Assembly: GCA_963575745.1 (NCBI GenBank)
Contig: CAUYUJ010011447.1
Span: 833,501 to 897,500, forward strand
Source: Prorocentrum cordatum
Lineage: Eukaryota > Sar > Dinophyceae > Prorocentrales > Prorocentraceae
Length of the DNA: 64,000 nucleotides
Direction of reading: 5' to 3'
The translations under genes were made by a program, and so were the position numbers. Shown piece after piece: positions 13,401 to 19,114 of the stretch; within the stretch, counting starts at the first letter, position 1, and every line of letters starts with the position of its first letter. Below the pieces are notes generated by a model. That model was not told the origin of the DNA and ran no database searches. It saw only the letters and a list, made by a program, of their open reading frames with translations.

Positions 13401-16400
13401 AGCAGCTTCTGTGGGGGCACACCAGTCCATGCGGATGAGGAGGCTCAGGACCCGAGGGTAAATGAGGCGCGCTCCGTGGGCCTCCCCTTTCACGTAGTTG
13501 TGCCTGTTTTCCCCGCGCGGTGGTTGGGTGGCCTCGCACATCCAGAGTGCGATGGGTCCCCACGCGAGGGTGTCGTCTTCAAGACTGTAGGGCGGGTGGG
13601 GCGGCATTGCGTACCACGCGGCCAGCGAAGGGTGCACGCTCGCGTACGTGCGGCCAACGTTGGTGCCAGTTCGGCCCTTCGCTTCACGGCGGGGACCTGG
13701 CAAGAGGTGCCCTCCACTGGCAGCAAGACGGGCCGCAAGGTCGCCGCGGGTCCCATGCCAGAAGACAGTGGGCGCGTCGGTGGTGGGTTGGCGGAGGTCC
13801 CACGTGAGGTATGGGAAGATTGTCTCGCCTGAGTTCCCGCCCGAGTCTTCCAGCACCCAAGTGAGGCGGTTCGGTGGCCTCTGCATGATGTCCGTCCACG
13901 GCCCCAGCGCTTGGAGTGTTGGATCATGAGTAAATCGAGGATGGTCGTGGAGTCGCAGAGCGTCTTTGATGTCCTCTGTAGACACGCCACTGTTACCTAG
14001 CGCAAAGCCGTTTTGATACAGGGCGTTAAGTATGCTCTTCGGCGGCACGGGGACCGCTGGGTCGCGCTGGATAGTGTTGCGTAAGTTGCGTGTCGGTGGC
14101 TTGAGGGCTGTGTAAGGCATACCAGGGCCTGAAGGCGCCTGGGGCCTGTCGGGTGATGCATAGCGTGCTCGCCGTCGTGGTGGTTGGGTGTCCGCGTCGG
14201 GGGAGGAACCACGAGCATCAGCATGTCGGAAGATGGACCACGGGCTATCGTGGGTGCGCTCACGCGTTTCCCTTGCCTCGGTGTCGCTGCCGTGTGCTGT
14301 GGCATCCTCGTTAGTCGGTAGGTTACCGAATGCCGCGCCGCTCTTGGAGCCGTCTCGTGGAGACGGGCTGGTCGATCTTGGTGTGACAGACGAGGCTCGC
14401 GATACGGCGGCAGTGACTTCGACGATGGCGGCGGTGGTGGCGGTAGTGACATCGGCGACTGCGGCGGCAACTGCTGCGGCGTAGTGTTCCTGCAGCAGCG
14501 GATGTCGGAGTGCGTGCACATGCTGGTCGTCGTGTTCGTCGGCGAGCGCGCACGGCATTTTGTATGCGGCCTCATCACGCGGCCTCCTGCTCGGTTGGCA
14601 ACAGCGGAGGCACCACTGGGCTGTGGATGAGTCCAGGGCCCGCGCACAGATGCGGGCTCCTACGTGTCCGACAGCTCCCTGGGCAAGAAGTTTGGCACCG
14701 ACGAGTAGAAGACCACACACGACTCCACCCGTGGCAATAGCCCCTAGCTTGCCGCTGGCCCATTTCAGGACACCCCCGAGGCCGACCCCGACTGCGGTGG
14801 CTCCGCCCGAGACGCTATCTCTGAGTTTGACGCTGGTCCATTTGAGAGTGGCCCACAATGTGGACGTGACGTTGTATGTCGTTTTGCGTCGGGATGTGGT
14901 GGGCACCGATGGGCCTGGTGCCGTCGCTTTGCGTCGTCGTCGTTGTCGGTAGCTGGGGTCTCGGCTCGGTGTCGGCAAGTACCCATCGATCTGGTCCTTG
15001 TACGGCATTGCTATCGCGATGGCGTACGTGGCCACAAAGAGGCAGATGAGGCAGCCACAATGTCGTGATGCCGCTGCGCTGTGCTGGGGCTCGTGGGAAC
15101 CGCTGGCATCTGGGTACTCATCATCGATGGGGTCGTTGTCGATGTCGGCCTGCCAGTGGCCAATGACACTGGGGTTGGAGTCAGTCGCGTTGTCACGGTG
15201 TACAGAGGTGAAGGGCGTGGTGCTGCCACCTGCGGTCTGGGGATGTCCAGGTCTAGCCAGTGCTGCAGCGGGGCTGAAGCCGCCACTGCACGGGCTGGCA
15301 TGAGCTGGCGATGCAGTGGAATGGCTTGTCGCGTCGGCGGCAGTGACGCCTTCAGCGTCGTTGAGCTGTGCGCCGGGGTCGGCCTGAGCTGAGTTGTGGG
15401 GCGGACTGCTGTGCAACGAGGTGTGCCCAAAGTAGGGTTCACTGTCGCGGTCACGCTGGGCCGAGTCGCCTGGTGGTGTCGTGCCGTCTCGATCCTGGGT
15501 ATCGATGCCGTCCTGGCTATCGTCCGACGCGTGGAACGAGTCCATGGATATGTTGCCGATATCGCTGGCCGCGATGTGCTGTAGCAGCCATGATACGGGA
15601 TCATCTGCGGCCTGATCGGTGCCGTCCATCGGCGCCGCGGCGAGCTCCGCCTCGACGAGCGGCAGCATGTCTGGCGGTTGGTGCAGGATCACGTCGGCGA
15701 GGTACGCCATGGCGTCTTGGTCGGGTGGAGGGAGGCCTCTTGGCAGCAAAGCATGGGCCCGTGAGAGGTATGGCGGCAAAGGTGCCGTGAAAGCCTCAGG
15801 ACCGACGAGCGTGGCACGAGCGCCCTGGTATTCCAGAAGGAGGCCAAAGTAGCGGGTGGCGTACTCGCGGCTGCTCTGGATACGAGTGAGGTTGCGGTTG
15901 GTGCGCTGTCTGTCGGGGCCCGCTCTGTGCCAGATGTCCTCGCACATGTCGACCGCGGTGCGCTGACGCAGGGCGTCGGTTGTGTCCTCAGAATCCTCCT
16001 GAAAGAGGTGATCGTACTGTGGCAGATGAAGCGTCGCCAGGATGTACGGGACGCAGTCCTCGAGCCATGCCCAGAACACGTCCTGGTGGTCCTCACCTGG
16101 TGCCCACGCCGCAGCACACGGTATGAGCCGGGCGCGGATCATCATCAGGTGCCAGAAAGCAGGGTCCTCCTCGGGTTCGCCCCTAGCGCACAGGGGGGTG
16201 GTGAGACCCGTGGGGCAATAGCGGGGCACAACAGCGGGGCTGAAGCCGCCACTGTGTGCCTGGCCTAAATCAACGTCCCCGTCAAGGATCTGCAGCACCG
16301 CAGTCGAGGCCACGCTGGGAGTGGATTTCGATGCATGTGTCGTAGTTGACAAGGGCGTGTATGCGCTCACGATGGCGCCCAGCGGTCCGTTGCCGCACGG

Positions 16401-16829
16401 ACCCGCGGCTACGGTGCTGTTCACGATCGGGTCCAAAATGGTGCAGTGATCGTACTTGTAGATGCTGTCATCGTAGAGGTAGAAAAGGGTCCCACGTTCA
16501 GCGTGTCGCAGGAAAACCTCACCTCCATGCTGGGGCGCACCGCCTGAAGACGGGTGTGCTCCAGCGAGCGAGGGGAGGGCCAGGCTGCAGGCAAGGCGCC
16601 ACATGATGGCGAGGCCTGGCGGGCGGCGCGAGCGATGAGCCAGAAGCTGCATGTCAGCACGCATCCTCAGATACCCCTGCATGCTCATGTACATTGCAAC
16701 AAACACACCCACAGCAAGATGACAGGTGTCCCTACGGGTTCGAACCGGCAGTGACCCCCCCCCCGGTTTTCCGGAGGAGAGGGGGGGGGTTCGAACCGGT
16801 AGTGACCCCCCCCGGTTTTCCGCCAGCAT
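4449..16829 (-). CDS. Giant non-LTR retrotransposon polyprotein (EEP-RT-RNase H)
   Basis: One uninterrupted 4,126-codon frame from ATG 16829 to TGA 4449. In order: a 17-residue duplication at residues 8-31; hydrophobic segments near 38-50 and 79-94 (signal-like); a membrane-type helix near 590-610; a second Gly/Ala/Val-rich hydrophobic block near 667-730; an ADP-ribosyltransferase-like segment near 980-1140; a Cys-rich region near 1505-1590; an unrecognised globular-looking stretch near 1640-1860; long Pro/Ser/Ala-rich linkers; APE-type endonuclease near 2436-2712; reverse transcriptase near 3080-3420; a CCHC-like knuckle near 3657-3680; RNase H near 3755-3910; and a duplicated acidic Gly-rich tail. 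Catalytic residues of the last three enzymes look intact, so this copy may be young. LINEs usually split ORF1 and ORF2; here they are one frame. ATG 9621, just before the endonuclease, could be an internal start. The true N-terminus could be one of the later Met residues near 46-49. Confidence 0.8.
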   Translation of the reverse strand: MLAENRGGSLPVRTPPLSSGKPGGGSLPVRTRRDTCHLAVGVFVAMYMSMQGYLRMRADMQLLAHRSRRPPGLAIMWRLACSLALPSLAGAHPSSGGAPQHGGEVFLRHAERGTLFYLYDDSIYKYDHCTILDPIVNSTVAAGPCGNGPLGAIVSAYTPLSTTTHASKSTPSVASTAVLQILDGDVDLGQAHSGGFSPAVVPRYCPTGLTTPLCARGEPEEDPAFWHLMMIRARLIPCAAAWAPGEDHQDVFWAWLEDCVPYILATLHLPQYDHLFQEDSEDTTDALRQRTAVDMCEDIWHRAGPDRQRTNRNLTRIQSSREYATRYFGLLLEYQGARATLVGPEAFTAPLPPYLSRAHALLPRGLPPPDQDAMAYLADVILHQPPDMLPLVEAELAAAPMDGTDQAADDPVSWLLQHIAASDIGNISMDSFHASDDSQDGIDTQDRDGTTPPGDSAQRDRDSEPYFGHTSLHSSPPHNSAQADPGAQLNDAEGVTAADATSHSTASPAHASPCSGGFSPAAALARPGHPQTAGGSTTPFTSVHRDNATDSNPSVIGHWQADIDNDPIDDEYPDASGSHEPQHSAAASRHCGCLICLFVATYAIAIAMPYKDQIDGYLPTPSRDPSYRQRRRRKATAPGPSVPTTSRRKTTYNVTSTLWATLKWTSVKLRDSVSGGATAVGVGLGGVLKWASGKLGAIATGGVVCGLLLVGAKLLAQGAVGHVGARICARALDSSTAQWCLRCCQPSRRPRDEAAYKMPCALADEHDDQHVHALRHPLLQEHYAAAVAAAVADVTTATTAAIVEVTAAVSRASSVTPRSTSPSPRDGSKSGAAFGNLPTNEDATAHGSDTEARETRERTHDSPWSIFRHADARGSSPDADTQPPRRRARYASPDRPQAPSGPGMPYTALKPPTRNLRNTIQRDPAVPVPPKSILNALYQNGFALGNSGVSTEDIKDALRLHDHPRFTHDPTLQALGPWTDIMQRPPNRLTWVLEDSGGNSGETIFPYLTWDLRQPTTDAPTVFWHGTRGDLAARLAASGGHLLPGPRREAKGRTGTNVGRTYASVHPSLAAWYAMPPHPPYSLEDDTLAWGPIALWMCEATQPPRGENRHNYVKGEAHGARLIYPRVLSLLIRMDWCAPTEAASRCRALPHAYGMGDCAHALHIAGYDHPDLREAAEAHDQEASTRRRPAIAAAWPPPQALYSPEAARVWAKQHYDTEAATRDDPNQPRPRVSLHMLQLDPKPLIDLVYTGLQAVPVRGHPDARGSRPSGSSPGAASGPPRTYKSGTALAHSPDRSSTSSGADERRTPSLISAAAALARGRARPRRSASRSSRQSGGNSTSDNSGIETWEHIVTEEEPTAYHVLAYHVRDVRTRVNAPGIEVWLDPGDHHDGAYLPWGTTVMGHRVIDPAVAGRDGWVILHHDHGDTTTKLWAPTQVHVKADDTWRTVMVPADMGPQWIRCHAEDARLPAEVVRTTGQSWFADVWPLWDRPRPHPDDPGTNEHALPPLPGRWSCLQCRFQCCQYCAARRNTQLGTSGQPTCPDCARSGLRTLMDWSTDYSCNSWTCAYSTNNRDSDTCCLSSRCPHPPSPHSLLDVRATGMPPHILARQFGNAPALHDLKEPPRAPSGPGGEPPQPGQAGYQGQWYFPPQPRRVPRQGLPDGTRRPPGFTGTGMPEEPFPDQPLWREGYVLFSPHQALKEEFTFNKTVRRPYSLAITNMYRDRVTVRTVCESIAERIHTTRTRWRDVVLYWDAEGGPGPQALDYDMRLCDAMVSRATTEAELNHDRSNRGSFCLYGPAHQRAVNITAISEPQNIDYMEHVRRYSPVGGTYPDHAFEHVYRGWQRPDVPTILPDTRPLSRADWQRHQQHQQRIQQRDQRDAGQQGTPRYRSPARVPTGGNTAYDGVAAYYRGPIGARPAAAGAAASSYGHAPHARVHPAVIGYPRAPVQALPRATSPVPGSTRAWGLYSGRHDGTSSNQPAVITPAASAQGAATNRGRAGRPEGWRDANVRAWQPRQHTPPPNVAAALRPAQAKPAPPERERQPLTPLVLTHIQAHHSASPRHSEGSAHHVSPRPDAVDPDQATATAEGGTSASRQPSPSPCAAPIRSPSRADSERANAQATSPRDRHTGGRVPRSRTCSRHSSRKAPGSSTSSPPRETQADGRAPEVVPRFGASVIEPGQVDLEPTPSTDHEPPLPTRVIVPIDEAPTFDPFKNKYRVKNLVAGFGGGSPLSPQSRGGAPATSAAAAAAAAPRGISPVRNVGLTAAGMDEAQRQASDRAAGAVPPDAAHQDTDGAGAPPQDGPAVSRAQYMRVRCAAAAPSRRRWFAFAFVFGRTDRGVASLSLCCRLTSPPLVPYGTGVRRIFRDIFTDVYEPPLAQCRPCPAYTSGLTAASAPVKLIHRNAMSSYCGQAFYLGEGQADLHRAGRANPSSTDGDGPGRSIHLVSLNITSLSANWPTITALGVDHNAAVIALQETRHAKPTRQAIATSAANPLHGGYHASLGPDLDLARAQRRAAHGGTDHTVVGNTGASGGVAILSKDAIVDSTVDDNAPCIVALKAKKRWHEVFLPLCTQHRRRRRRNNHGPAGIYIASLYGIAGGDSTALFRLADCAAARVGSAPYFICMDANTNIDDNPHLLHMLQHGWFNVAEGTPDHTMHTYGNIPDWDRVTKCPRTSRIDYIIANQAARSLVTDFCYLRDLPAKSHVGLQVTLDLSRLDHTARRLLAPTPYPPDDGAHEGHELQALGTLIAGRYQDRMEQADTRDDVERMFALANEASHEYHLTRLRDLPPPPPDHPKKKPPTMHGLTPTFEERPVVPRAFPTYGASTIHMNRLRKLHRQLCELRFIGQHHHLDCRAIPPYLAQRIDCTWTAARLLCHKLRPTVLLDFPEAWTPDEPAPHGEHLDVLIQHLDLELARRANRAKAERIKIWAEGVREPSGRKAAIYARAADSSPTAYLRTPTTPDDTQLHCDTNAFKPDEASTDDSDADTEAGGFSPSDGSSPDTDSDEDHTREPPPAQVPDILPANAIVANTKDMLKLMVDTWEPILGRYRARAGHDAEAMPTWADFYDEYRQELPTPSPATPFHLTDDQLIHFIRTRSPRRAGGLDGWTTKEAKELPDDILRLFASVLRAMQRTGTIPEPLLHVPNPCLRKGRGELPTDQRLLSVLSVWMYAWEAPAYRSLTDWRKGWTHATSFGAVPKATIGDVSTSLALRIEHARALLLPLAGAALDRQKCFDYLITDICLNLALHAGCPQDIVTVRRNFYSRHKRYIRMNGAYSKELARTNGHLQGSSWSLDDIKLLMCVWTKRQHRYVPRSLSTTFVDDSNSTTHTAPELQKSLDETAKFDRFSGQRIHPGKVAGWALTDELHTAVTQLTLAERPLRVVDSFKLVGSYINAEAAPAPAALNLTATADARVRRATSRLPRIGKLPSPMLIKARHARSLAASVCTTGTDIQAPSGPVKTAYNHALKAAIRPKGNRWVEFWTLMAVCVPGHALEIDAIMQREVFLCLRRQVNRDATLCGLVRDLQHHVQTLFGGGPVGRLVQTLQQLRWTWPTFGIMYDDWGCQISWLNLPQNAFLHMLRASQRRAFLRKIKPRRHDLGHLASVRQGLDLFASTWLARTKGAAKCNAWQLALLLNYLSGGDHTQQRRSRSNTSADPSPICRYCDEEEETQEHTVRDCKCWARERVPLTTLISDEQWARLPPHTRHCGLFDEDPALLDLQADLARDPLPQPIPRPPPEGDPAASAQDSYTTYLDHDTGWTWVYAATDGACTNQAIPLLARAGYGVYYGIDHRMNYSARVHGITQNAQLAETLAIVHLTACAERPVHVFVDNQAVVDGFQRIIDGHSPPQGTHVELWEKIHRCVMAKPNMFRVEKVASHQGDMGIDLGLIGPIAEEFNRQADALATTAARTHNLPDDIVEAAKSRHRQATVLHGVAVAIYERRHRTLPLPHRRAGFTAAELNKMEPNPLLSDQAPPAAGPDIPQNPDELWAEAQRAIFDEQEDDPFGFGGGLDFLGDGPASANPAPSGTRTAPPTPPLRAAAHPHDNAAHFQDADEQEDDLFSFGGGLDALDDGPASENPAPSGDPATPSRERHRPHTMISDHLGGLSMNAIHRRPAASPPTRDATSLP
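4577..4850 (-). repeat. Duplicated acidic Gly-rich tail of the polyprotein
   Basis: Two in-frame copies about 171 bp apart (4580-4678 and 4751-4849) encode DEQEDDPFGFGGGLDFLGDG and DEQEDDLFSFGGGLDALDDG. The DNA copies are clearly related but diverged, so this is an old internal duplication kept in frame. Confidence 0.85.
5100..5570 (-). other. RNase H domain of the giant polyprotein
   Basis: Catalytic set visible in order: AATDGACTN (Asp), LAETLAIV (Glu), VFVDNQAVVDG (Asp), KVASHQGD (active-site His loop) and FNRQADALA (last Asp). This would remove template RNA after first-strand synthesis. Confidence 0.88.
5596..5616 (-). repeat. Bulged hairpin element, copy 3
   Basis: Core GGCTGAAGCC plus bulged G. 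Outer arms TCCTG/CAGGA are perfect. The polyprotein reads AASA here, whereas copies 4, 10 and 11 read GGFS: the same core in a different frame. Confidence 0.85.
5791..5865 (-). other. CCHC-like zinc knuckle after the RT
   Basis: ICRYCDEEEETQEHTVRDC gives C-x2-C-x8-H-x4-C, the zinc-binding module often found between the thumb and RNase H of non-LTR elements. Confidence 0.8.
6560..7600 (-). other. Reverse transcriptase domain of the giant polyprotein
   Basis: Palm motif A reads AALDRQKCFDYL (7127-7167), motif B GHLQGSSWS (near 6965), motif C TTFVDDSNS (near 6865). The lead-in RAGGLDGWTTKEAK resembles the non-LTR PGPDG element. The three catalytic Asp are present. The ALDRQKCFD form of motif A differs from the AAFP form in the neighbouring LINE at 1-2.1 kb, so the two belong to different lineages. 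Confidence 0.88.
7848..7868 (-). repeat. Bulged hairpin element, copy 4
   Basis: Core GGCTGAAGCC plus bulged G. Outer arms GCTGG/CCAGC are perfect. The encoded stretch is GGFSPS. Confidence 0.85.
8690..9535 (-). other. APE-type endonuclease domain of the giant polyprotein
   Basis: Motifs in order: SLNITSL (metal-site Asn), IALQETRHAK (Glu), GGVAILSKD, IYIASLYG, ICMDANTN (in place of GDFN, keeping Asp and Asn), SRIDYIIAN (Asp) and a final KSHVGLQV in place of SDH-P. All the expected acidic and His positions are present. The last motif lacks the usual SD before His. Confidence 0.85.
9641..9664 (-). repeat. Bulged hairpin element, copy 5
   Basis: Core GGCTGAAGCC plus bulged G. Outer arms TGAC-GG/CCGTCA pair fully if one extra C (9645) is looped out. 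Confidence 0.7.
10860..10882 (-). repeat. Bulged hairpin element, copy 6
   Basis: Core GGCTGAAGCC plus bulged G. Outer arms CCCCTG/CAGGGG are perfect. Confidence 0.85.
11936..11966 (-). repeat. Bulged hairpin element, copy 7
   Basis: Inner stem is GCC/GGC (GCCTGAAGGC) instead of GGC/GCC, a compensatory swap. The bulged G is kept. Outer arms CCCCCCCGGG/CTCGGGGGGG pair over 10 bp with one G-T. Confidence 0.8.
12060..12312 (-). other. Cys-rich putative zinc-binding region
   Basis: The minus frame begins SCLQCRFQCCQYC, continues with CPDC about 20 residues later, then spaced Cys residues ending CCLSSRCPHP. The CxxC pairs suggest two or more treble-clef or ribbon-type zinc sites. It sits in the part of the polyprotein where LINE ORF1 proteins carry nucleic-acid-binding fingers. 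Confidence 0.55.
13007..13029 (-). repeat. Bulged hairpin element, copy 8
   Basis: Core GGCTGGAGCC plus bulged G. Outer arms CCCCAG/CTGGGG are perfect and extend further to CGC/GCG if one G is looped out. Confidence 0.85.
13420..13790 (-). other. ADP-ribosyltransferase-like segment of the giant polyprotein
   Basis: The minus frame reads TVFWHGTRGDLAARLAASGG, then about 20 residues on GRTYASVHPSLAAWYA, then ALWMCEATQPPRGE. A His-Gly-Thr start, a Tyr-Ala-Ser strand followed by a helix with A-WYA, and a later strand carrying Glu resemble the H-Y-E layout of PARP/Tpt1-type folds. The resemblance is by eye only. Activity is not implied, because the third catalytic residue is ambiguous (CEA or RGE). 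Confidence 0.45.
14122..14142 (-). repeat. Bulged hairpin element, copy 9
   Basis: Swapped inner stem GCCTGAAGGC plus bulged G. Outer arms CCAGG/CCTGG are perfect. Confidence 0.85.
15264..15290 (-). repeat. Bulged hairpin element, copy 10
   Basis: Core GGCTGAAGCC plus bulged G. Outer arms TGCAGCGG/CCACTGCA pair with one C-A mismatch. Confidence 0.8.
16225..16260 (-). repeat. Bulged hairpin element, copy 11
   Basis: Core GGCTGAAGCC plus bulged G. Outer arms pair over 11 positions (GGCAC/GTGCC, ACAG/CTGT, GG/CC) with one looped A and one C-A mismatch. Confidence 0.8.
16736..16822. repeat. 51-bp direct repeat at the 5' end of the giant frame
   Basis: Two copies (from 16736 and 16787) of GGGTTCGAACCGG followed by AGTGACCCCC and CCGGTTTTCCG. 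Spacing is 51 bp, exactly 17 codons, so the minus frame reads GGSLPVRT twice. The core GGTTCGAACC is self-complementary and also fits an RNA polymerase III B-box, although I find no A-box or tRNA fold. Confidence 0.85.
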
Positions 16830-16854
16830 CGGTAGAACACGCTCTTTCTCATCA

Positions 16855-17113
16855 TCTCATCATCATCATCATCATCCTCGCGGGACACCGCGGGGCACCG
16901 GCGGGGCACCGCGGGGCACCGCGGGGCACCGCGGGACACCGCGGGACACGGCGGGGCACTGGCGGGACACCGCGGGCCCCCGGCCGCCCGGAAGGGAGTC
17001 AGTTGGTCCGGCCGCGCCTCAGCCACACGGGACACCAGCGGGGCACCGGCGGGGCACCGCGGGCCCCCGGCCGCCCGGAAGGGAGACATTTGGTCCGGCC
17101 GCGCCTCAGCCAC
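16855..17113. repeat. (ATC)n, GCGGGGCACC decamers and an ~80-bp duplication
   Basis: A short (ATC)n run (16855-16877) leads into 10-bp units GCGGGACACC/GCGGGGCACC (16878-16965). Two copies follow of a unit running from GCGGGCCCCCGGCCGC to GGCCGCGCCTCAGCCAC (16967-17034 and 17056-17113). This is the 5' flank of the giant element. No gene supported. Confidence 0.85.
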
Positions 17114-17119
17114 AGAGGA

Positions 17120-17480
17120 CTTTCTCTCGCCCGCCCGCGCAGCTTCGCCTCGTCCGCACGGCACGCACGAACACGAAACCGAAATCGATTTCCGAGTAGG
17201 GGGGCTCTCCGTTCCACTTCGATCTCACCCCCCAACCTCCGATTCCTGAAGTAGAATCACCGCTCTCTTTCGCATGAACGAGGCAAGCGCGTTGAGCTTG
17301 GCTTTTCGGCGATGAGGCGTGCAACAGAGCAGGCTTCCGGCAGTCCCAGACATGCTTGTCCCATTGCGCCTTTCCTGAACGAGGTCCACGGTGACCATGG
17401 CCTGCTAAATAGACCACGTAGACGCACCCACGCTAGCGAATGCCTGTCCAAATGCAGCCATCAAAGGTTCCTTGTCAATC
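17120..17480 (-). pseudogene. LINE endonuclease, N-terminal start
   Basis: Continues the ORF1 below. In minus frames the sequence reads RFKIDKEPLMAAFG, an in-frame TAG, then SGTAGSLL-CTPHRRKAKLNA and RAVILLQESEVGG near 17260. The last matches the VxLQE start of APE endonucleases, with the metal-site Glu. Coding sense then fades into the GC repeats at 17110. The domain's back half is missing here but present at 1400-2100 on the same strand. Confidence 0.65.
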
Positions 17481-19016
17481 TTGAAGCGGGCGAGGATGGG
17501 CAAGTCCCATCGTAATATGCGGATGGCCCATGAGGTCCTTGAGCTTCAACGACCACGGGCGGCACTGCATCAAGAGTGATGATGCCCTTGGCCCGCTGTG
17601 CCCCAGCGCTGTGATCTGCGAAAGCGTCCTGAATGATGCGCTCGAGGCGTTTCGTTTGAAGCTCCAACATGACCTGTATTGCGTTCTTGTCGGCGCTGAC
17701 GCATGCAGGGGTATTGACGCCTCCTGTGTCATGGCCGCTGAATGCGCGGAAGCAAGCTGGTGTCTTGAGGGCGCGAGAGACTGCCAGGGCTCGAGCAGGG
17801 GCGGCTGCTCCGCCTTGAACTTGTAAGTGAAACCGTCGTTGGGGCACGTGCCCATGAAGAGTGAGTTGATCAACAGGCACCCCGGAAGCATGTCTCCATT
17901 CCGCCAGCGCCGTCTTGATAGCCGCTGGTGACATTGCTCTCGGTGCTCCGCTGCTGAACGCTGCAGGGTCTGGAACTCGGCCCCATGTCGCAAGCTTCTG
18001 AATATCAAAGGGGGCTGCCGCTTCTGCCATAGCCAAAGTTTGTTCCATCGCATGAATATGATGTCGCAGTCGTTGTTGATATGCCTCCACCTTGTTTGTT
18101 CGGGATTGTAGTTCGCGTATACTTTTGTCATGCACTTCGGGGTGTGACGCGTTCTGCTCGCTGGCTGCCAAGAACTCGTGCACCTGCGCGTTGAAGAGCT
18201 GCTGCTGTTGAGCAATGAAAGAATTCGCCGTTGCCGTGAGTTGCGCCGTCGCCGCTGCGATTTGCTCCTTTCCCAACGTGGCCAGCCTTTGCTCCTGTTG
18301 AGCCAGGTCGCCAAGCAGAGGAGGAGCATCAGCATCTCGCGGGGTTGGTAATCCACCAACCGGTGCACCAGCGGCTGGAAGCTCACCTTTTCTAGGGAAC
18401 GTGGGAAACATGTCCAAATCCTCCGCAACTTGACGCTTAGCACGCGGCGAGAGAAGAATGTGCCCAGGTCCGTGATGTCGAACAGGTCCTCCGCTAGCTC
18501 CTGCGCGCAATTATTGGCCAGTCGCTGCAGCTCTCCATGGGTCTCGTTCAGCCAGAGCGTCTGGGCGTGGAGCCGATGGTCCAGCTGCGCGCTGTGGTGC
18601 TCGATCTGCTTCGCGATGTGCGTCATGTCCACGCTCGCGATCTCTGTTGTCGCCCCCTCTATATCTGTCTCGTCGGTCGCGGTGTCGTCGTTGTCTGCGT
18701 GCGCGTGTGGATCCACTGCGGCCACCTCCACTCCTGCTCTTGGAGTAGCTATTGTCCTGATGGTACGCCTGCTGCCAGTGATGAGGTCCGATTCGAAAAC
18801 AGCGCGTCTTGCCCGCAGTGGAGCTCTAGGATGGACGCGATGAAGCGGCGCCAACGCTCGGCCCGCCAGCTGCCTGAGGGCGAGAAGAATAATCGGAATA
18901 TGGATGCCGGCGGCGAGAAGTGCCAGGCTGGTCTTGGGACATGGAGTGCCTGCCGCAGCGCAGGACTTATGCGCGGAAAGCGTCGGGCCGGCGCGGAGCC
19001 CGCGGGCTGTCGCCAA
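17461..19016 (-). pseudogene. LINE ORF1 (RNA-binding, frameshifted)
   Basis: Two overlapping minus frames make up one protein with a frame change near 18430. The first part (18430-18750) reads MTHIAKQIEHHSAQLDHRLH and ends EDLFDITDLG. The second (17461-18430) has a Gln-rich helix (ATLGKEQIAAATAQLT) with probable coiled coil, then AEWR-ASGVPVDQLTLHG, RRFHLQVQGGAAAPARAL and DKNAIQVMLELQTKRLERII, which look like an RRM-type RNA-binding domain of LINE ORF1 proteins. The longest frame opens with TTG, not ATG. An ATG at 19049-19051, in another frame, directly follows the leader relic. The frame break makes this copy non-functional. Confidence 0.65.
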
Positions 19017-19077
19017 AAACTTCGAGACTGTCCTCGGCCCAGAGGCCCCCCCATACGGCCGCAGGGCGACACGGTGA

Positions 19078-19114
19078 CTTTGGCCACAATGGCTTTAGCC
19101 AAAATGGCTACGGA
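19078..19114 (-). promoter_or_regulatory. Tandem dinoflagellate spliced-leader relics
   Basis: On the minus strand 19093-19114 reads TCCGTAGCCATTTTGGC then TAAAG, matching the 22-nt dinoflagellate spliced leader except one base (A for C near the 3' end). It is followed without a gap by CCATTGTGGCCAAAG (19078-19092), which matches 12 of 15 bases of the shortened relic leader. Leader plus truncated leader is the known footprint of a trans-spliced mRNA copied into the genome and trans-spliced again. It lies 62 bp ahead of the ORF1 frame. Confidence 0.85.

Noticed and set aside
16736-16750. tRNA gene suggested by GGTTCGAACC
   Set aside because: No acceptor stem, D-arm or A-box at tRNA spacing on either strand.
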